Shown here in pieces: positions 10,390-19,559 of a stretch of 64,000 nucleotides of DNA (position 1 is its first letter; every line of letters begins with the position of its first letter). The DNA is from Herbaspirillum seropedicae. Lineage in GTDB: Bacteria > Pseudomonadota > Gammaproteobacteria > Burkholderiales > Burkholderiaceae_D. Location of the stretch: the NCBI RefSeq assembly GCF_001040945.1, contig NZ_CP011930.1:3963021-4027020 (forward strand), in the 5' to 3' direction. The position numbers and the translations under genes were made by a program. The notes beneath the pieces are model-generated. The model searched no databases. It was not told the origin of the DNA and was given only the letters and a program-made list of their open reading frames with translations.

Positions 10390-12153
10390 TCAGTGCGCAT
10401 CGTCCGGTTGCTCATCCAGCGTCTCGAAGAGCGCGATCTGCAAGCGCGAATGCAGCTTGACCAGCTTGCTCCACAGCAACCACAACAGCCCCGCCGCGCC
10501 CGCCAGCACGAAGGCCAACAGGTTCAGCGGCGGCAGGATGCTGGCGCTCAGCACGAAAATGAGCAGCATGATGCCGACGATGGACATGATGGGCAAGACC
10601 TCGGAGACGATCTTGCGCACCCCCGAAGTATACGCTCCCGCGAACTCGGGCTTGACGCTGACCTCCGCCAGCAGCATCGAGAGGGCTTGCAGCTTGCGGT
10701 AGGTAGCGATCAGGAAGGGCAACGACAGCACCAGCGCGCAGCCCCAGATGATGGCCTTCTGCACATCCGGGTCCGGGGTCCAGCCCGACAGCTGGCGCGA
10801 GAGCCCATCGACGAAGAAGGCTCCGCCCAGGAAGATCGCGATCACCAGCGCCAGGTTGACCATCACCTGCATCAGGATGCGGCGGATGATGCGCGTGAGC
10901 TCGGCGCGGTCGCCGGTAGGCTGCAGGCTTTCCAGCCAGCGCGAATACATGCCCATCAGGCCCGAGACCCGCGCCGGCACCAGCGTGACCGCCTTGGCCG
11001 AGAGCGGGTCGGCGGCCTTGATGAGATAAGGCGTCAGCAAGGCAGTGACGGCCGAGACCGCCACCACGATGGGATAGAGGAAATCGCTGGTGACCTTGAG
11101 GCTCTGGCCGAGCGCCGCGATGATGAAGGAGAACTCGCCGATCTGCGCCAGGCCCATGCCCACGCGCATGGGCGTGCGCCCGCCCTGCCCGGCAATGAAG
11201 GTCCCCAGACCGCAGCTGATGAGCTTGCCGAAGACCACCGCCAGGGTAATGACCGTGATCGGCATCCAGTACTTGACCAGCACATTGGGATCGAACAGCA
11301 GGCCGATGGCCACGAAGAAGATGGCCGAGAACATGTCGCGGATCGGCTCGACCAGGCGCTCGATGCGGTGCAGGTGGCGCGACTCGGCCATCACCGCGCC
11401 GACCAGGAAGGCCCCCAGCGCCACGCTGTATTGCAGCTTCATCACCAGCAGGCAGAAGCCGAACAGCACGCCCAGCACCGCCACCAGCAGCATCTCGTTG
11501 CTCTTGAAGCGGGAGATGAAGCTGAGCAGGCGCGGCACCGCCAGGATGCCCACCACCAGCGAGACCGTCATGAACAGCACCAGCTTGCCCACCGTGGTAA
11601 AGACTTCGGTGGAATCCACCGAGCCGCTGGTGGCCACGCCCGAGAGCAGCGCGATCATGCCGATGGCCAGGATGTCCTCGACGATGAGGATGCCGAAGAT
11701 GATCTGGGCGAACTTCTCGTTCTTCATGCCCAGCTCATTCAAGGCCTTGACGATGATGGTGGTGGACGACACGGCCAGCATGGCGCCCAGGAAGATGGCG
11801 TCCATCCGCTTCCAGCCGAAGTAGAGGCCGATCTCGTAGCCGATCCAGATCATCAGCAGGATCTCGGCGGCCGCGCCGATGAAGGCCGTCGCCCCCACCT
11901 TGGCCAGTTTCTTGAGACTGAATTCCAGCCCCAGCGAGAACAGCAGGAAGATCACGCCCAGCTCCGAGAGGATGTGCACGGTCTTTTCATCCTGGATCAG
12001 GTCGTAAGGCGGAGTGTGCGGGCCGATGATCACGCCCGCCACGATATAGCCCAGCACCACTGGCTGCTTGAGCTTGTTGAAGACGACGGTGACGATGCCG
12101 GCAATCAGCATGATGATCGCCATGTCCTGGATGAATAACTCGACTTCGTGCAT
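10390..12153 (-). CDS. CPA2-family cation:proton antiporter, Kef/YbaL-like
   Basis: A 587-residue polytopic membrane protein with the Na+/H+ exchanger fold (about 12-13 membrane segments). Conserved stretches include PVVLGYIVAGVIIGP, SSTTIIVKALNE and FGILIVEDI, where the Asp is the usual transport residue, and GLAQIGEFSFI. The TrkA-N nucleotide-binding domain of KefB/KefC is absent; instead there are extra hydrophobic segments and a short cytosolic tail, as in some YbaL-like proteins. I chose ATG 12153 (MHEVELFIQDM), with AAGGA upstream; an earlier in-frame start would only add a proline-rich stretch. Exact ion unknown. Confidence 0.88.
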   Translation of the reverse strand: MHEVELFIQDMAIIMLIAGIVTVVFNKLKQPVVLGYIVAGVIIGPHTPPYDLIQDEKTVHILSELGVIFLLFSLGLEFSLKKLAKVGATAFIGAAAEILLMIWIGYEIGLYFGWKRMDAIFLGAMLAVSSTTIIVKALNELGMKNEKFAQIIFGILIVEDILAIGMIALLSGVATSGSVDSTEVFTTVGKLVLFMTVSLVVGILAVPRLLSFISRFKSNEMLLVAVLGVLFGFCLLVMKLQYSVALGAFLVGAVMAESRHLHRIERLVEPIRDMFSAIFFVAIGLLFDPNVLVKYWMPITVITLAVVFGKLISCGLGTFIAGQGGRTPMRVGMGLAQIGEFSFIIAALGQSLKVTSDFLYPIVVAVSAVTALLTPYLIKAADPLSAKAVTLVPARVSGLMGMYSRWLESLQPTGDRAELTRIIRRILMQVMVNLALVIAIFLGGAFFVDGLSRQLSGWTPDPDVQKAIIWGCALVLSLPFLIATYRKLQALSMLLAEVSVKPEFAGAYTSGVRKIVSEVLPIMSIVGIMLLIFVLSASILPPLNLLAFVLAGAAGLLWLLWSKLVKLHSRLQIALFETLDEQPDDAH

Positions 12154-12676
12154 CGTACGGGGATTCCTTTCTGGTTGAGGTGGCGGCGGATGGAGCGGGT
12201 CCAACGGCAACCGTGTCTTGATCGCGGCGCAGCCCGGTTGCAGTGCTCACTGCGGCCATGCCTGCGCCATTTTGCAGCGCCCTTGCACCACGACAGGCTT
12301 TGCTGCGGCCAGGAAGGCTGGCGCAGAGGTGGCGCGGTGCTCGATGTCAGGGATGTCTGGTGCTGCTGGCGGGCCGGCGAACGGCCGGCGCTGGGTGCTG
12401 ATCTGTGTCCGCTCTTGGTGCGTAGGGTCGCGGCGGCAAAGGCGCAAGGGACGGCCCTCGCCACGGGATTCCCCGAAAATAACACAAGAGGCAACCCGCC
12501 CGCAATGCAAACGACACGGCCAACCGGCCCTGTCGCGTAGAAAGTTAGTAAACCTCGGGCATTTCCCTCAGCGCCTCGGTCAAGGGACTAACAAAGCAGC
12601 AATGGCGCCGCCAGGCATGAAACCTGCTAAATGGAAAGTCTCGCGCAGCGGGAGATCATCCGGGCGGCCGGCCGGC
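12154..12676. other. Intergenic region, 523 bp, no supported gene
   Basis: The space between the antiporter start and the Lrp stop is GC-rich. Open frames exist but none has a good ribosome site or recognisable product. I see no tRNA, clear terminator or repeat. Confidence 0.6.
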
Positions 12677-13189
12677 TCACCCCGGCACGCGCACCAGCAC
12701 TTCGGCAGCCTTTTCGTCGAAGGCGATGCGGGTCGTGAACTTGGCGCGCTTCATCGGGAAGCGCGACTGGAAATGGCGCACATTGCCCGACCCGGAAATG
12801 ACCCGCCGCACGAACTGGTAGTAGGCGTCCATGTCGATGACGTGCACCGCCAGGAAGTAGTCGTATTCGCCCGAGACGAAGTAGCACTGCATGACCTCGG
12901 CCTCCTTGGCCATGCGCTGCTCGAAGTCCTGCATGTGCTGGTCGGACTGGTTGTTCAGCGAGATTTCCAGGAAGGCCAGCATGCCATAGCCCAGCGCGAA
13001 GGGGTCCACCATGGCCACCTCGGCGCTGATGATCCCGGCCTCGCGCAGGTCGCGGATGCGGCGCAGGCAGGTGGGTTGCGAAATATGCAGTTTCTCGGCC
13101 AGCACGCGGGTGGAAATCTGGTTGTCCTTCTGCAGCATGTTGAGCAGTTTGCGGTCCACCTTGTCGAGCGTGTGATGTTTGGCAGCCAT
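12677..13189 (-). CDS. Lrp/AsnC-family transcriptional regulator
   Basis: The 170-residue protein has an N-terminal winged helix (residues about 8-65, with VDRKLLNMLQKDNQIS and recognition helix SQPTCLRRIRDLREAG) and a C-terminal RAM/ligand domain (about 75-160, with YFVSGEYDYFLAVHVIDMDAY). It is divergent from a branched-chain amino acid binding protein, with 206 bp between the starts, so it probably controls that gene in response to an amino acid. It is an Lrp-family paralogue and not provably the global Lrp. Confidence 0.92.
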   Translation of the reverse strand: MAAKHHTLDKVDRKLLNMLQKDNQISTRVLAEKLHISQPTCLRRIRDLREAGIISAEVAMVDPFALGYGMLAFLEISLNNQSDQHMQDFEQRMAKEAEVMQCYFVSGEYDYFLAVHVIDMDAYYQFVRRVISGSGNVRHFQSRFPMKRAKFTTRIAFDEKAAEVLVRVPG

Positions 13190-13395
13190 GGGGGCAAAAG
13201 TCAGGAGGGTTTTATTTGGGCAAGCCGCTTAAAAAAAACTTGGCGAAGCCGATTCTTATGTTGTACCGTCTGCATTATTCAGAAAGTCGGGGACGAAAGC
13301 AAAGCGGGACGCCCAGCCCCCGCAACAGGGATCTGAATAAAGCTTGAGTAGTGAGACAAATTAAAAGTGGTCAATTCAATCTACAGAGGAATTCT

Positions 13396-14538
13396 ATGAA
13401 ACTCAAGAGCGCCATTATTCCATTAACCGCTGCAATCGGCCTGGCCTTCGCAGGCGCCGCGTATTCCCAGGAAGTCGTCAAGATCGCCCACGTCGGCCCG
13501 CTGTCCGGCCCCAACGCCCACATGGGCAAGGACAACGAGAACGGCGCGCGCATGGCCGTGGACGAACTCAACGCCAAGGGATTCACCATCGGCGGCAAGA
13601 AGGTCAAGTTCGAGCTGGTTGGCGAAGATGACGCATCCGATCCGAAGCAGGCCACTGCCGTCGCCACCAAGCTGGTCGACCAGAAGGTCGCCGCCGTGAT
13701 CGGCCACCTGAACTCGGGCACCACCATCCCGGCCTCCAAGATCTACAGCGACGCCGGCATCCCGCAGGTCTCGCCGTCGGCGACCAACCCCAAGTACACC
13801 CAGCAAGGCTTCAAGACCGCCTTCCGCGTGGTGGCCAACGACGCGCAGCTGGGCGCAGCCCTGGGCAAGTATGCCGTGCAGAAGCTGGGCACCAAGCAGA
13901 TCGCCGTGATCGACGACCGCACCGCCTATGGTCAGGGCGTGGCTGACGAATTCGCCAAGGGCGCCAAGGCGGCCGGCGGCACCATCGTCGGCACCCAGTA
14001 CACCAACGACAAGGCCACCGACTTCAACGCTATCCTGACCTCGCTCAAGGGCAAGAAGCCCGACGTGGTCTTCTTCGGCGGCATGGACGCCGTGGGCGGC
14101 CCGATGCTGCGCCAGATGAAGCAGCTGGGCATCAGCGCCAAGTTCATGGGTGGTGACGGCATCTGTACCGGTTCCCTGCCGGGCCTGGCCGGTGACGGCC
14201 TGGGCGACGACCAGGTGATCTGCGCCGAAGCCGGTGGTGTGGACGAGGCTGGCAAGAAGGGCATGGACGACTTCCGCGCTGCCTACAAGAAGAAGTTCGG
14301 CATCGACGTGGTCTACAACGCCGCCTACGCCTATGACGCCACCATGACCGTGGCCGACGCCATGGCCAAGGCCGGCTCCGCCGATCCCAAGAAGTACCTG
14401 CCCGAACTGGCCAAGATCAGCCACAAGGGCGTGACCGGCGTCATCGCCTTCGACGCCAAGGGCGACATCAAGGATGGTTCGCTGACCCTGTACACCTACA
14501 AGGGCGGCCAACGCACCCTGCTGGCCGTGACCAAGTAA
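13396..14538 (+). CDS. Branched-chain amino acid ABC transporter substrate-binding protein
   Basis: A 380-residue periplasmic binding protein of the LivJ/LivK type. A signal peptide (MKLKSAIIPLTAAIGLAFAGAAYS) precedes EVVKIAHVGPLSGPNAHMGKDNENG, the family's ligand-binding start; DDRTAYGQGVADEFAKG is the second typical block. The start at 13396 has AGAGGA upstream; the frame extends further up but without homology. No permease or ATPase gene is adjacent, so it works with a transporter encoded elsewhere. Divergent from the Lrp-type regulator, and followed by a strong terminator. Confidence 0.93.
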   Translation: MKLKSAIIPLTAAIGLAFAGAAYSQEVVKIAHVGPLSGPNAHMGKDNENGARMAVDELNAKGFTIGGKKVKFELVGEDDASDPKQATAVATKLVDQKVAAVIGHLNSGTTIPASKIYSDAGIPQVSPSATNPKYTQQGFKTAFRVVANDAQLGAALGKYAVQKLGTKQIAVIDDRTAYGQGVADEFAKGAKAAGGTIVGTQYTNDKATDFNAILTSLKGKKPDVVFFGGMDAVGGPMLRQMKQLGISAKFMGGDGICTGSLPGLAGDGLGDDQVICAEAGGVDEAGKKGMDDFRAAYKKKFGIDVVYNAAYAYDATMTVADAMAKAGSADPKKYLPELAKISHKGVTGVIAFDAKGDIKDGSLTLYTYKGGQRTLLAVTK

Positions 14539-14590
14539 TCGGTTGCGACAGCAGGCCGGCCCCTGGGCCGGCTCAGGCGACATGCCAAGC

Positions 14591-14626
14591 AAATGCCCCC
14601 GGTGCAAGCCGGGGGCATTTTTGTTG
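14591..14626 (+). terminator. Rho-independent terminator after the binding-protein gene
   Basis: AAATGCCCCCGG and CCGGGGGCATTT pair over 12 bp around TGCAAG, followed by a T-rich tail. Confidence 0.92.
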
Positions 14627-14627
14627 A

Positions 14628-14665
14628 TACGATTTATACGATTTATACGGATACGCGCTTATACG
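14628..14665. repeat. Short degenerate repeats GATTTATACG
   Basis: Directly after the terminator, ACGATTTATACG is repeated and followed by two more diverged TATACGG units. It is a short low-complexity patch between a terminator and the stop of the next gene; no function is evident. Confidence 0.4.
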
Positions 14666-14678
14666 GTTCCGGGCGTCC

Positions 14679-15005
14679 TCAGGCGCGCAGCGCCTTTTCC
14701 AGTTCCGCCTTGTTCATGCTCGAGCGGCCCTTGATCTTGCGGGAAGCCGCTTCAGCATAGAGCTGCTGATAGGTACGACCACCCGGGCCGCTATGCGAGC
14801 GCAAACCGCCGCGGCGAGCGGAAGACATATCCTCGGTCGAAGTCTTGCTGGCCGTTTTGGATTCGCCATGGCGGGCGCGTTCCTTGTTGACGGTGCGCGC
14901 CGCGATCTCCTCGGCGCGCTTGGTCCCGGCCCCGTGCTTGAGGGCGCCGGACTTGATGTGTTCGTACTGGCGTTCGCGTTTATTACTCCATGCAGCCTGG
15001 GGCAT
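14679..15005 (-). CDS. Small basic protein, Rho-N-like C-terminus ('plasmid stabilization' family)
   Basis: The 108-residue protein is strongly charged and predicted soluble: RERQYEHIKSGALKHG, EEIAARTVNKERARHGES, GGLRSHSGPGGRTYQQLY and a C-terminal helix pair SSMNKAELEKAL that resembles the Rho N-terminal (SAP-like) fold. It belongs to a conserved family often labelled plasmid stabilization protein, although it is chromosomal and has no toxin partner here. GAGGAGG stands five bases before the ATG, an excellent ribosome site. Nucleic-acid binding is an inference from composition. Confidence 0.75.
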   Translation of the reverse strand: MPQAAWSNKRERQYEHIKSGALKHGAGTKRAEEIAARTVNKERARHGESKTASKTSTEDMSSARRGGLRSHSGPGGRTYQQLYAEAASRKIKGRSSMNKAELEKALRA

Positions 15006-15276
15006 GATGACCTCCTCATGAAGATGAAGACGATGAAGACGGCGGATGTCGCTCGCCCATGCCTACATCCTAGTCACGGCCGCCCTGCCCTGCCATCCTC
15101 CGGGCGCTGATATGCCTGTAGGAGAGGCAGCGACGCCGGTTACGGCCCGATGCTCAGCGGATGCCCGGCGAGGCAGATTTCCCGCCAGGCAATATCGCGA
15201 CAATGATAAAGCTGTACAACCTTTCGCCACCGGGCCAGTCCAAACGCTTCAACCACAGGGAATGCGGGAGGACTTA

Positions 15277-15783
15277 GTGAAAAAGATCATGGCCATGTTT
15301 GGCCTCGTGCATGGGGTGATTGCGGTGCTGTTTGCAGCGGGCGCGCTTGCCCTGATCGCGATTGCCGCGCGCATGGGATTTGAAGCGGTGATGGAAGGAT
15401 GGGGCCTGCCGCAGGCCCAGGCGCTGATCGAGGCCATCGGGATCCTGGCCGCGGCAGTGGTGGCCTTTCAGATTGCCGAGACCATCACCGAGGAAGAGGT
15501 CGTCCGCGACGCCAACATCAGCGCCCCGACGCGGGTAAGGCGTTTCCTGTCGCGTTTTTTCGTGGTGGTGGTGGTCGCGCTGGCCATCGAGGCGCTGGTA
15601 ATGACCTTCCGCGCCGTGCATGAAGAGCCCGAAGAGCTGGTCTATGCCGCCGCCCTGCTGGCCGGCACCGGCGCGCTGCTGGCCGCGTGGGGCTATTTCA
15701 TTTATTGCAACCGCGTGGCCGAGGAACTGGAGCCGGACGCCATGGAAGAGGCCAAGGAAGAGGACAAGAAGCTGGATAACTGA
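15277..15783 (+). CDS. Inner-membrane protein of unknown function
   Basis: A 168-residue protein with four hydrophobic segments (about residues 4-26, 45-60, 88-110, 125-145 of the product) and an acidic C-terminal tail (EELEPDAMEEAKEEDKKLDN) likely in the cytosol. I chose GTG 15277 because GGGAGGA lies just upstream; an in-frame ATG at 15262 would put that ribosome site inside the gene. No enzymatic motif seen. Next to the tRNA-Thr gene on the same strand. Confidence 0.7.
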   Translation: MKKIMAMFGLVHGVIAVLFAAGALALIAIAARMGFEAVMEGWGLPQAQALIEAIGILAAAVVAFQIAETITEEEVVRDANISAPTRVRRFLSRFFVVVVVALAIEALVMTFRAVHEEPEELVYAAALLAGTGALLAAWGYFIYCNRVAEELEPDAMEEAKEEDKKLDN

Positions 15784-15894
15784 GCCGGGCTTTTCCTCGC
15801 CGTATCGTCCCGCAGCAGGTGTCCAGGGCTGTACCTTGGGGAAGGACGGCGGGGAATTTTTCTGCAGGGAGTGGAAGAAGGAAAAAGAAACGGC

Positions 15895-15900
15895 TATAAT
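15895..15900 (+). promoter_or_regulatory. -10 box of the tRNA-Thr promoter
   Basis: TATAAT lies 11 bases before the mature tRNA 5' end; the -35 candidate (TGGAAG at about 15872) is weak. Confidence 0.6.
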
Positions 15901-15911
15901 CGCGGACTTTT

Positions 15912-15987
<76 letters not shown>

Positions 15988-15994
15988 GAATAGA

Positions 15995-16027
15995 AGCGGC
16001 TTGCAGTGATGCAGGCCGCTTTTTTTT
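15995..16027 (+). terminator. Terminator after tRNA-Thr
   Basis: AGCGGC-T-TGCA and TGCA-G-GCCGCT form an interrupted stem over GTGA, followed by eight T. Confidence 0.85.
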
Positions 16028-16057
16028 GCTCCGCAATTCTGGCTTTGCTCCGCAATT
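16025..16057. repeat. 14-bp direct repeat TTTGCTCCGCAATT
   Basis: Two copies 19 bp apart start inside the tRNA terminator tail and lie between the tRNA and the broken end of umuC, close to the point where umuC homology stops. It may be a scar of the rearrangement. Confidence 0.5.
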
Positions 16058-16141
16058 TTTTCACATACGAGCATGGACCCGGAAATGGCCCGCTTCTTTA
16101 CGCACCGGCTCCGGATGCAAAAGCGCCCGAGCTCGGCTTGT

Positions 16142-16630
16142 TCACTTCGTGGGTATGACCTTCTTCGTAGCCCAGATGCCCACACAGACCGGCACACCGA
16201 CCCAGGTCAGCACCTGATGGCGGATGGCCTGGCCCATGTCGCTCATGCTCGGCCATAGGCCGGCCAGGCCGTCCAGGGCGAGGAAACTCTCATCGATGGA
16301 ATACACCTCCAGGCGCGGGCTATATTGGCGCAGCACCTCGGTGACGCGGTTGCTCATGTCGGCGTAGAGGGTGTAGTTCGAAGAGAGCGCCACGATGCCG
16401 TGCTGGCGCGCCAGCTCCTGCATCATGAACCAGGGCGCGGCCATCTTGATGCCCAGTGCCTTGGCCTCATTGGAGCGCGCCACCGTGCACCCGTCATTAT
16501 TGGACAGCACCACCACGGGCCGGGCCCTGAGCTTGGGGTCGAAAACACGCTCGCACGAAACGTAGAAATTATTGACGTCAACCAGGGCGAAGCCTGCCCG
16601 CCTGGCCTGACTTGGCCGCTGGCTGCTCAC
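16142..16630 (-). pseudogene. umuC: umuC, truncated (DNA polymerase V catalytic subunit fragment)
   Basis: Only 162 residues remain of an approximately 420-residue Y-family polymerase. The N-terminal palm is recognisable ([37 protein letters not shown], and the catalytic SIDESFLAL). Homology ends after VPVCVGI-ATK, where about ten unrelated residues lead to a stop. Thumb and little-finger domains are missing, so polymerase activity is not expected. It overlaps the end of umuD by 4 bp (ATGA), as in an intact umuDC operon. The break lies 160 bp from the tRNA-Thr 3' end, consistent with loss at the island edge. Confidence 0.88.
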
Positions 16631-17094
16631 AGCATCTTCCTGGCTACGCCCACCACCACGCCGAAGACTTCCAGCACCTCGCCGTCGCCGAAGCGGATCG
16701 GACGGAAATCAGGGTTCTCCGGATGTAGCTCATAGGCGCCGTTGACCAGGCGCAGGCGCTTGATGGTGAACTCCCCGTTGACGATGGCCACCACGATATG
16801 GCCCGGCTGGGGCGAGACTGAGCGATCCACCACCACCTTGTCGCCCTCGACGATGTGCGCGCCGCTCATACTCCAGCCGGCCACATCGAAAAGGAAGGTG
16901 CAGGCAACGCGATCTACCAAGTATTGATTCAGGTCCAGCGGATCAGCGGTGTAATCGGCTGCCGGGCTTGGGAAGCCGGCATGGAGCTTGTGCGTGATGT
17001 GCAGGGCCAACGGCCCGCCGACGAACTGGATCGCTGGTACGGGCTGTATCATGCTTCCTGGCGGTGCTGGCGCGGGATAGGTGAGGCTTGACAT
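16627..17094 (-). CDS. umuD: UmuD-type SOS mutagenesis protein (LexA-like S24 peptidase)
   Basis: A 155-residue S24 protein. After RecA stimulation UmuD cleaves itself and joins UmuC as polymerase V. Visible: the Ala-Gly cleavage site in [12 protein letters not shown], catalytic Ser in [22 protein letters not shown] and catalytic Lys in FTIKRLR. I chose ATG 17094 because an in-frame ATG at 17136 lies inside the SOS box. There is no strong ribosome site. It remains intact while its partner umuC is truncated, so any present role would need another UmuC. Confidence 0.9.
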   Translation of the reverse strand: MSSLTYPAPAPPGSMIQPVPAIQFVGGPLALHITHKLHAGFPSPAADYTADPLDLNQYLVDRVACTFLFDVAGWSMSGAHIVEGDKVVVDRSVSPQPGHIVVAIVNGEFTIKRLRLVNGAYELHPENPDFRPIRFGDGEVLEVFGVVVGVARKML

Positions 17095-17126
17095 ATTGAT
17101 AACGGGAAACGGCGAGCGATCAACGG

Positions 17127-17146
17127 AACTGTACATACGTACAGTA
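17127..17146 (-). promoter_or_regulatory. LexA (SOS) box upstream of umuD
   Basis: AACTGTACATACGTACAGTA contains perfect CTGT-N8-ACAG symmetry and lies 33 bp upstream of the chosen umuD start. TATACT on the minus strand overlaps its edge and can be the -10, so bound LexA would block the promoter. Confidence 0.9.
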
Positions 17147-17370
17147 TAAATCACTTTTTCGGCCCCGCGCGCGGTTGCCCCCACCCCCGCGCCTGCTCGC
17201 TACATCGGTCGGTTTTGACGCAAATTTGCGTCAAGCGTCCAAGCCCGTCCGGCCTTGCTCGACGTTCCGTCCAGCAGTCACAAAATTTGACGCATTTTGA
17301 TGCATCCGCGAGCCACTTTTGAGTGCGAGATGGACAGTAGACACGCATGAGGGGGAAATTTGTGAGTTGA

Positions 17371-17398
17371 AAAAAAGCCCGCTAAAAAGCAGGCTTTT
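17371..17398 (-). terminator. Terminator downstream of the 60-residue basic protein gene
   Basis: Read on the minus strand, AAAGCCTGC and GCGGGCTTT pair around TTTTTA and run into a T tract. It lies 22 bp after the stop at 17420. Confidence 0.8.
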
Positions 17399-17419
17399 GG
17401 GGGAGGGCGAATTAGAGCG

Positions 17420-17602
17420 TCATTTCTTTACGGTCTTGGCCGCCGCTTTACGCGGAGAGCTCTTTTTATTCGGGGAATGCTGCGAAGAAGCAACTTTTTT
17501 CTTGGACTGGTTCCCGAATGCCGCGAGAACACGCTCAACAGCGGCCCTATCCTCGGGCACGCTGCGACGCCCTTGATAATCCCAACGTAGAACTGCACTC
17601 AT
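17420..17602 (-). CDS. Small Lys-rich basic protein, unknown
   Basis: Sixty residues: an N-terminal part RWDYQGRRSVPEDRAAVERVLAAFG followed by a Lys/Ser/Ala tail ending AAAKTVKK, like a nucleic-acid-binding tail. GAGGAG stands a few bases before the ATG, and a terminator follows the stop. It starts 59 bp after the nitrilase-like gene on the same strand, so it could share that transcript or use its own GATAAT -10 at about 17640. No family recognised. Confidence 0.6.
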   Translation of the reverse strand: MSAVLRWDYQGRRSVPEDRAAVERVLAAFGNQSKKKVASSQHSPNKKSSPRKAAAKTVKK

Positions 17603-17661
17603 AGCTGACTCCTCAAAAAAACCGACAACAAAGTATTATCGGTTGCATTCGCTTCAGAGAA

Positions 17662-19356
17662 TTATAACCAATCCGGTGGGTTATTTAGCGCCAGTGGCGT
17701 TTGAGAAACAAATTTCAACATTTGTGTCACAGTACCGTCAGCCCGGGTATCAAGAGTATGTTGTTCTGTAGCCTCTGCTCTCAATTTCAACAACAATCCG
17801 TGCTCAGAAGTTGAAATCAGAAGCTGCCTTGGCATGGGGGCTCCCGCCTCGCCCCACAAGCCAATTGACCGTAACGGATTGTGCTCTCGCTGGTTAGAGC
17901 GATCTACCATACCAGCACAAGTAATTGACAATACCGACGAGCCGGGATCCTCTGCCAGAACCGTTGCATATCTCCCTGGCCAACGCAAAGGTAGCTGAGG
18001 CCCATCCATCAGCAGCGCCAAAATGAGATTTGGACCGACAGCCCGTATCACTGGCATAGCCGGATCACTACGGGCCAAATCCTCACATACAAGTACTGTC
18101 AAAGAAAGATCTTTGCCAATCGAATAAAACGGTAAGTGTCGTTCAGAAATATCAATATCTTCCCACCACTTACTGGATTTGGACGAACGGGCAAATGACA
18201 ATCCATAACGATCAACCTGACTTTTATCCAATCGCCAGCGGTGATGTTTAGACTGAATACTCGTTAGCCCTCCTGCTCCACCAGGCAAAAAGGAAAAGGT
18301 TCTCGCGCTGTTTCTAGCTCTTCCTTTAATATTCTTGAGCGTCCCCGTAATCAAGAGCGGCAAATTTTCTTTTGTCAACGCGGACGCAACCTCGTACGCC
18401 AGCTCATCTGAAAGTGCGCACTCAGGCATCACAACGGCATCGATATCCCCGTCTCCCACGATACGCGCTTTTTCGAGCAACGGTTTTATTAGATGTTCAA
18501 CTAACATCTTCCCACTGATCCTCTTTCGATCCTTTGTCAGTAGCCACATCTGCTTTAGCTTAAAAAATGCAGCCGTGTGCAAACCTTTGGTCAGCTCTAC
18601 AGGATCCACCGATAATCGAAAAGATTTATCGGGAACAGTAAACGGAAATGGGATGATCAGCAATCTCAAGCCATTTTGAGCAACATTATAAGGTTGAGCC
18701 ATAAACCACGAAGGCTTAACTTGAGACCTCGCAGGCAGCAGGGCAAGATGGTGACTGAGAGACCGCACCGTACACCCTACTGAAGCCGTAATTGATTTTG
18801 GCAAGACCACCGCCATTTCTGGAGGAACAAACGCACATACCGAATAAGGCGTATGAGGCAACTTCGACACTTTGCTATCTGAATCCGGCGTCAGACTCAG
18901 CATCGCATAATCGGCAAAAACTGACGGAGGCGACTTAGGTTTGCTGCGATCAGGCTCCCATCCAATCCCCACCGATGCCTCGTCGGCGACAGCAAACATA
19001 GTCAAGAGAATCCGTACCAATTCTTCGTGCGCGACAACACCATCTATTGCGTAGGTGCCGTACTTTTTTAATAGCTTTTCCCATAACGCCTGCAAGCGGC
19101 GTGGGACGTCAACATCTCTTTTCCACTCATTGGATATTTCTTTGACACGTCTCAAAAATTTCTTGTGCTCTGTGGAATCATCAAGACTGGGACCCGCAAA
19201 TGTATAACATCCCGACTGCTCGACGATGGTGCCAATCACCGCAAACAAATCTGGCGGCCAGAATGGACATGGCTCCCATATTGCATCACCATTGATAAAC
19301 GCATCCCGATTGGTGCCGTCTTTCATCAGGGTTTTAATAACTTCAAAAATAGTCAA
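17662..19356 (-). CDS. Carbon-nitrogen hydrolase (nitrilase-fold) protein of the IetAS-like operon
   Basis: 564 residues. The C-terminal half (about 225-515) has the three nitrilase superfamily catalytic sites in order: Glu in AVVMPECALS (about E312), Lys in QSKHHRW (about K370) and Cys in LTVLVCEDLARS (about C424). The N-terminal 220 residues match nothing I recognise. The gene follows the subtilase gene on the same strand after a 203-bp gap. Nitrilase domains occur in other anti-phage proteins, such as the reverse transcriptase-nitrilase DRT1 proteins, so an effector or nucleotide/amide-hydrolysing role is possible. Substrate and true partnership are inferences. Confidence 0.7.
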   Translation of the reverse strand: MTIFEVIKTLMKDGTNRDAFINGDAIWEPCPFWPPDLFAVIGTIVEQSGCYTFAGPSLDDSTEHKKFLRRVKEISNEWKRDVDVPRRLQALWEKLLKKYGTYAIDGVVAHEELVRILLTMFAVADEASVGIGWEPDRSKPKSPPSVFADYAMLSLTPDSDSKVSKLPHTPYSVCAFVPPEMAVVLPKSITASVGCTVRSLSHHLALLPARSQVKPSWFMAQPYNVAQNGLRLLIIPFPFTVPDKSFRLSVDPVELTKGLHTAAFFKLKQMWLLTKDRKRISGKMLVEHLIKPLLEKARIVGDGDIDAVVMPECALSDELAYEVASALTKENLPLLITGTLKNIKGRARNSARTFSFLPGGAGGLTSIQSKHHRWRLDKSQVDRYGLSFARSSKSSKWWEDIDISERHLPFYSIGKDLSLTVLVCEDLARSDPAMPVIRAVGPNLILALLMDGPQLPLRWPGRYATVLAEDPGSSVLSITCAGMVDRSNQREHNPLRSIGLWGEAGAPMPRQLLISTSEHGLLLKLRAEATEQHTLDTRADGTVTQMLKFVSQTPLALNNPPDWL

Positions 19357-19559
19357 TTTCTCTCCCCGTATATTTTTACTATTTCTGCTTCATCTACGAG
19401 TGTAAATAATCTACTTTCAAATGGGTGTTCGACTTAATGAAATGTAGGTGCAGAAAAACTAATTTTAGTATGCCTGTTGAATTGCGTTTACAGATTATCC
19501 ACTTCTCCCGTTGCGAGCCAAATACAAAGGCCAACTTGACAGGGCCTTTGTATAAAACT

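Noticed and set aside
12218..13336. 372-codon plus-strand frame across the antiporter-Lrp intergenic region
   Set aside because: Most of it is antisense to the Lrp gene, has no ribosome site and no recognisable domain.
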